Origin: Bacteroidota bacterium
Lineage (GTDB): Bacteria; Bacteroidota; Bacteroidia; Chitinophagales; Saprospiraceae
Assembly (NCBI GenBank): GCA_024642665.1
Contig: JAHEAR010000011.1
Span: 26,939-90,938, forward strand
Direction: 5' to 3'
DNA length: 64,000 nucleotides
Shown here: positions 61,461-64,000 of the stretch, piece after piece
Layout of the letters: each line of letters starts with the position of its first letter
Position numbering within the stretch: the stretch's first letter is position 1
Notes under the pieces: model-generated
Database searches by the model: none
Told to the model about the DNA's origin: nothing
Seen by the model: the letters and a program-made list of their open reading frames with translations, nothing else
Program-made: the position numbers and the translations under genes

Positions 61461-62075
61461 ATGCGCTTCAGATATTTTTTTAGCATCTGCACATCTTTGT
61501 TTCTTGTTCTATATTTCACAAGCTGCTCATCCTCCGACAAGAAAAATGACGAATTCAGTTTGTTTAAAGCCTTTTATCAGGCGGAAATAAACATGGATGA
61601 TTCAAAATGGGATTATACTACTGACACCCTTAGGGTTTGGTATGGGAAAACCGATGCAGAACCTACATTAAAATATAAAGGTGCTCCCAAAGACCCATGG
61701 ATTGATTGGAATGTTGCCCTGAATGCAAAGTCCTCTTACGATACGATTTGGTATGCCCCGGAAGAGCATGCGATAAAAGGCTTTTTCTATGAAAACAATG
61801 ATTTTTATAATCTACTTGGGGCATCAGCTAATAAAACCCTTCGGACATATACATTCAATACTTCCCTTAAAATCACGGATGTGCGTTATGAAAACATACC
61901 GGAAGAAAACACACTCAGTGGCAAGCATATGGCTCCTGTGTATACGTGGGCTCAGACCTATGCCCCGGAGGAAATTGCAGCTATTTTTCCCAACAACCAG
62001 CTGGTACCTTCCACTGAAAATGCATTGCGTTGGAAAAAGTTGCTGGAACAGTATCGTGCACAAACAGGAAAATAA
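61461..62075 (+). CDS. Lipoprotein of unknown function
   Basis: From the ATG at 61461 the protein is 204 residues. It starts with a lipoprotein signal (FFSICTSLFLVLYFTSC) whose lipobox ends in Cys22, followed by SSSDKKNDE, so it is lipid-anchored, most likely on the outer membrane. The mature part has a Trp-rich beta region (WDYTTDTLRVWYGKTD, PWIDWNVALNAKSSYDTIWYAPEEH) and a C-terminal helix (ENALRWKKLLEQYRAQ). I do not recognise the family. A start at 61413 would add 16 residues before the signal. It is 77 bp upstream of another lipoprotein gene and possibly co-transcribed with it. Confidence 0.78.
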   Translation: MRFRYFFSICTSLFLVLYFTSCSSSDKKNDEFSLFKAFYQAEINMDDSKWDYTTDTLRVWYGKTDAEPTLKYKGAPKDPWIDWNVALNAKSSYDTIWYAPEEHAIKGFFYENNDFYNLLGASANKTLRTYTFNTSLKITDVRYENIPEENTLSGKHMAPVYTWAQTYAPEEIAAIFPNNQLVPSTENALRWKKLLEQYRAQTGK

Positions 62076-62152
62076 GTAGGCTAGATTTGCTGGCAATTAG
62101 CTATTTTGTATGTATAATACGCTACCCCCATTGCCCTTTAAAATGCAAACAA

Positions 62153-63868
62153 ATGCTACGCACGCTCCTGCTTCTCCCTATCGTTCTTGCTTTTAGTTGT
62201 AAAAAAAACGGAGGTAAAGAATCGGAACTCACAAATGTTTCGCCGGTGATGTGTGCCCCGGTGACATCGGATAGTGCCTGGTACAATGACCAGAATGTTG
62301 CTCCTTTGTTTGAGGGCCTTGGCGATTTTCACTTTACCATCAAATCGGAAAATGCGTTAGTACAGCAATATTTTGATCAAGGATTTATGTTAGCCTATGG
62401 CTTTAATCATGCAGAGGCTGCTCGCTCGTTTTATTATGCTTCAACCTTAGATTCTGCATGTGCTATGGCCTATTGGGGATTTGCCTATGTGCTTGGCCCT
62501 AATTATAATGCAGGGATGGAGCCTGATCACTATGAACGAGCCTATAGGGCAATTCAAAAGGCAATTGCATTGTCCGAAAAAGCAGGGATTGAAAAAGAAA
62601 AGGATTTAATTCTAGCCTTATCCAAAAGGTATGCAGAAGCTCCGGTCGAGGATCGCTATCCGCTTGATGAAGCTTATGCCAAAGAAATGAAGGAACTCTA
62701 CCTTAAATATCCCGAAGATCCTGATGTGGCCGCCTTGTATGCTGAATCTTTAATGAATTTACATCCATGGGACTTGTGGACCGCTGATGGACAAGCTAAA
62801 GAATGGACACCTGAGATTCTTACTGTGCTGGAAAACATATTTATCATAGCCCCAAGGCATCCCGGTGCAAATCACTTCTACATCCATGCTGTCGAAGCCT
62901 CCAGAACACCTGAAAAAGGATTGAAGAGTGCGCAACTATTTGATGAAGGACTGGTCCCTAACGCAGGACATCTGGTCCATATGCCTTCACATATTTATAT
63001 TCGGACAGGCGATTACCACAAAGGGACCTTAGCCAATATTCATGCGATCACAGTCGATAGTCAATATGTCACGGCATGTCATGCCCAAGGCGCGTACCCT
63101 TTGGCATATTATCCGCACAACCAACACTTTCTTGCAGCTACTGCTACCCTTGAAGGAAATAGTCAATGGGCGATCTTCGCCGCTGATGCCATCGCTGCTC
63201 ATGTCAACCGATCATTGATGCATGAACCCGGATGGGGCACTATACAACATTATTATACCATACCATATTTTGTATATGTGAAATTTGGTAAGTGGGATGA
63301 AATTCTACACTTGAAAAATGATGTATCTGATCTGGTATACCCTGAGGCTATATTTACCTATGCACGCGGTATGGCTTTCTTAGGAAAAGGAGATTTGGTA
63401 AAAGCAAAAGAAGCTTTGAACCAACTGGCTTCATTAGCATCAAACCAGGAACTTCACGAAATAACCATATGGGACATCAACTCCGTTTACGATATAGTAA
63501 TGATCGCTCAAAAAGTTCTTACTGCGGAAATCCTGGCCACCGAACATCAATTTGATCAAAGTATCACCTTGCTTCAGGAAGCCATTGCCATTGAGGATCA
63601 CCTCAATTACAATGAACCTCCGGATTGGTTCTTTTCTGTCCGACATTATTTAGGCGCTATTCAGCTGGAAGCGGGAAAAGAAACGGATGCAATTAAAACT
63701 TTCAAAGAGGATCTGGTTTACTTTCCAAAAAATGGGTGGGCATTAAACGGACTGGCCATAGCTTATACAAGTATAAAAGATACCGCCAATCAACAGGACG
63801 TGGAAAGGCGTTTCAAAACTGCGTGGGCCACCGCAGATATTACTTTAACCGGGTCAAGGGTAAAATGA
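62153..63868 (+). CDS. TPR-repeat lipoprotein
   Basis: The ATG at 62153 begins a lipoprotein signal (MLRTLLLLPIVLAFSC, Cys16), giving 571 residues; the longer open frame upstream overlaps the previous gene and is not used. The mature part is a long helical TPR-type array beginning YFDQGFMLAYGFNHAEAARSFYYASTLDSACAMAYWGFAYVLGPN. Conserved blocks include RHPGANHFYIHAVEAS, AGHLVHMPSHIYIRTGDY and NQHFLAATATLEGN. His/Tyr-rich blocks like these recur across a widespread family of unknown function. The C-terminal third has two further TPR-like units. A role in envelope metabolism or binding is likely but not shown. Confidence 0.85.
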   Translation: MLRTLLLLPIVLAFSCKKNGGKESELTNVSPVMCAPVTSDSAWYNDQNVAPLFEGLGDFHFTIKSENALVQQYFDQGFMLAYGFNHAEAARSFYYASTLDSACAMAYWGFAYVLGPNYNAGMEPDHYERAYRAIQKAIALSEKAGIEKEKDLILALSKRYAEAPVEDRYPLDEAYAKEMKELYLKYPEDPDVAALYAESLMNLHPWDLWTADGQAKEWTPEILTVLENIFIIAPRHPGANHFYIHAVEASRTPEKGLKSAQLFDEGLVPNAGHLVHMPSHIYIRTGDYHKGTLANIHAITVDSQYVTACHAQGAYPLAYYPHNQHFLAATATLEGNSQWAIFAADAIAAHVNRSLMHEPGWGTIQHYYTIPYFVYVKFGKWDEILHLKNDVSDLVYPEAIFTYARGMAFLGKGDLVKAKEALNQLASLASNQELHEITIWDINSVYDIVMIAQKVLTAEILATEHQFDQSITLLQEAIAIEDHLNYNEPPDWFFSVRHYLGAIQLEAGKETDAIKTFKEDLVYFPKNGWALNGLAIAYTSIKDTANQQDVERRFKTAWATADITLTGSRVK

Positions 63869-63911
63869 GGGTATCCAAATTCAAATTTTTTAATGCATAT
63901 TTTATCAGGGT

Positions 63912-64000
63912 GTGAAAAAAACAACATTGCAGTCAAATCCTGAGGTGAAGAAAAAGTTTCAGGAATACCCTATAGCTGTTCGTGAAAAAATGAACCAGCT
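63912..64000 (+). CDS. DUF1801-like protein, 5' part only
   Basis: The frame starts at a GTG (63912) and is open to the window end. An in-frame TAA lies at 63891, and no ATG is available in between. The 29 visible codons read like the start of a DUF1801/YdhG-type domain: SNPEVKKKFQEYPIAVREKMNQ. These small proteins have an SH3/iron-chaperone-like fold and no settled function. Confidence 0.6.
   Translation, partial: MKKTTLQSNPEVKKKFQEYPIAVREKMNQ

Overview
The window looks like chromosomal DNA of a Bacteroidota bacterium, most likely from the Saprospiria or a close relative. The reasons are type IX secretion C-terminal sorting domains, SprB-type repeats, a GLPGLI-family protein beside an outer-membrane beta-barrel protein, several BNR/VPS10-like surface propellers, weak or absent Shine-Dalgarno sites, and promoters of the form TTG-N19-TAnnTTTG. 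The lineage is inferred from families; no rRNA gene is present.

Layout. 1-5.7 kb: a cut-off secreted repeat protein, a membrane HisKA_2 histidine kinase and a T9SS-exported BNR propeller; two copies of one palindrome (TCACCC-N4-GGGTGA) flank this block. 5.7-8.9 kb: luciferase-like oxidoreductase, cytochrome P450 and a short SSB, with an 18-bp perfect palindrome between P450 and ssb. 9.0-14.5 kb: two glycosyltransferases convergent with a tricorn-like protease; the gap between them is largely made of heptanucleotide-periodic DNA that contains both stop codons. 14.7-17.8 kb: a class III cyclase-TPR protein and a small membrane protein with a structured leader. 17.8-25.6 kb: a candidate conflict/cell-fate island, with a caspase-like peptidase fused to an alpha/beta hydrolase, divergent from a two-gene CHAT protease-STAND ATPase operon. 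25.7-30.1 kb: GDP-heptose precursor genes (gmhA, hddA, fused hddC-gmhB) with a glycosyltransferase. 30.2-37.2 kb: a large T9SS BNR/PKD protein, an MFS transporter, leucyl aminopeptidase and an esterase.

37.4-41.9 kb holds three ATP-grasp-type proteins and a class I glutamine amidotransferase with no recognised pathway partner, a candidate amide/peptide-bond-forming pathway. 42-49.7 kb: a stand-alone CBM48-like protein, a second class III cyclase fused to TM2 and SHOCT-like segments, an OmpR/HK pair, GLPGLI protein and outer-membrane beta-barrel. 49.7-50.5 kb is a repeat region with a 121-bp tandem repeat embedded in heptad tracts. 50.5-54.5 kb encodes an OmpA-anchored protein with 12 SprB-type repeats in an alternating A/B order. 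A CAU tRNA and a small GIY-YIG protein follow, then a VPS10-like propeller, a thioredoxin-fold protein, a hydrolase, a VOC protein, two lipoproteins and the start of a DUF1801-like gene.

The most unusual signals are (1) heptanucleotide tracts (consensus GCYCYNN) at four intergenic regions, in phase for up to 17 units, overlapping stop codons and supplying the -33 element of a promoter; (2) the caspase-hydrolase / CHAT / transmembrane STAND island; and (3) the ATP-grasp/amidotransferase cluster. All functions are inferred from reading the sequence; no database search was run.
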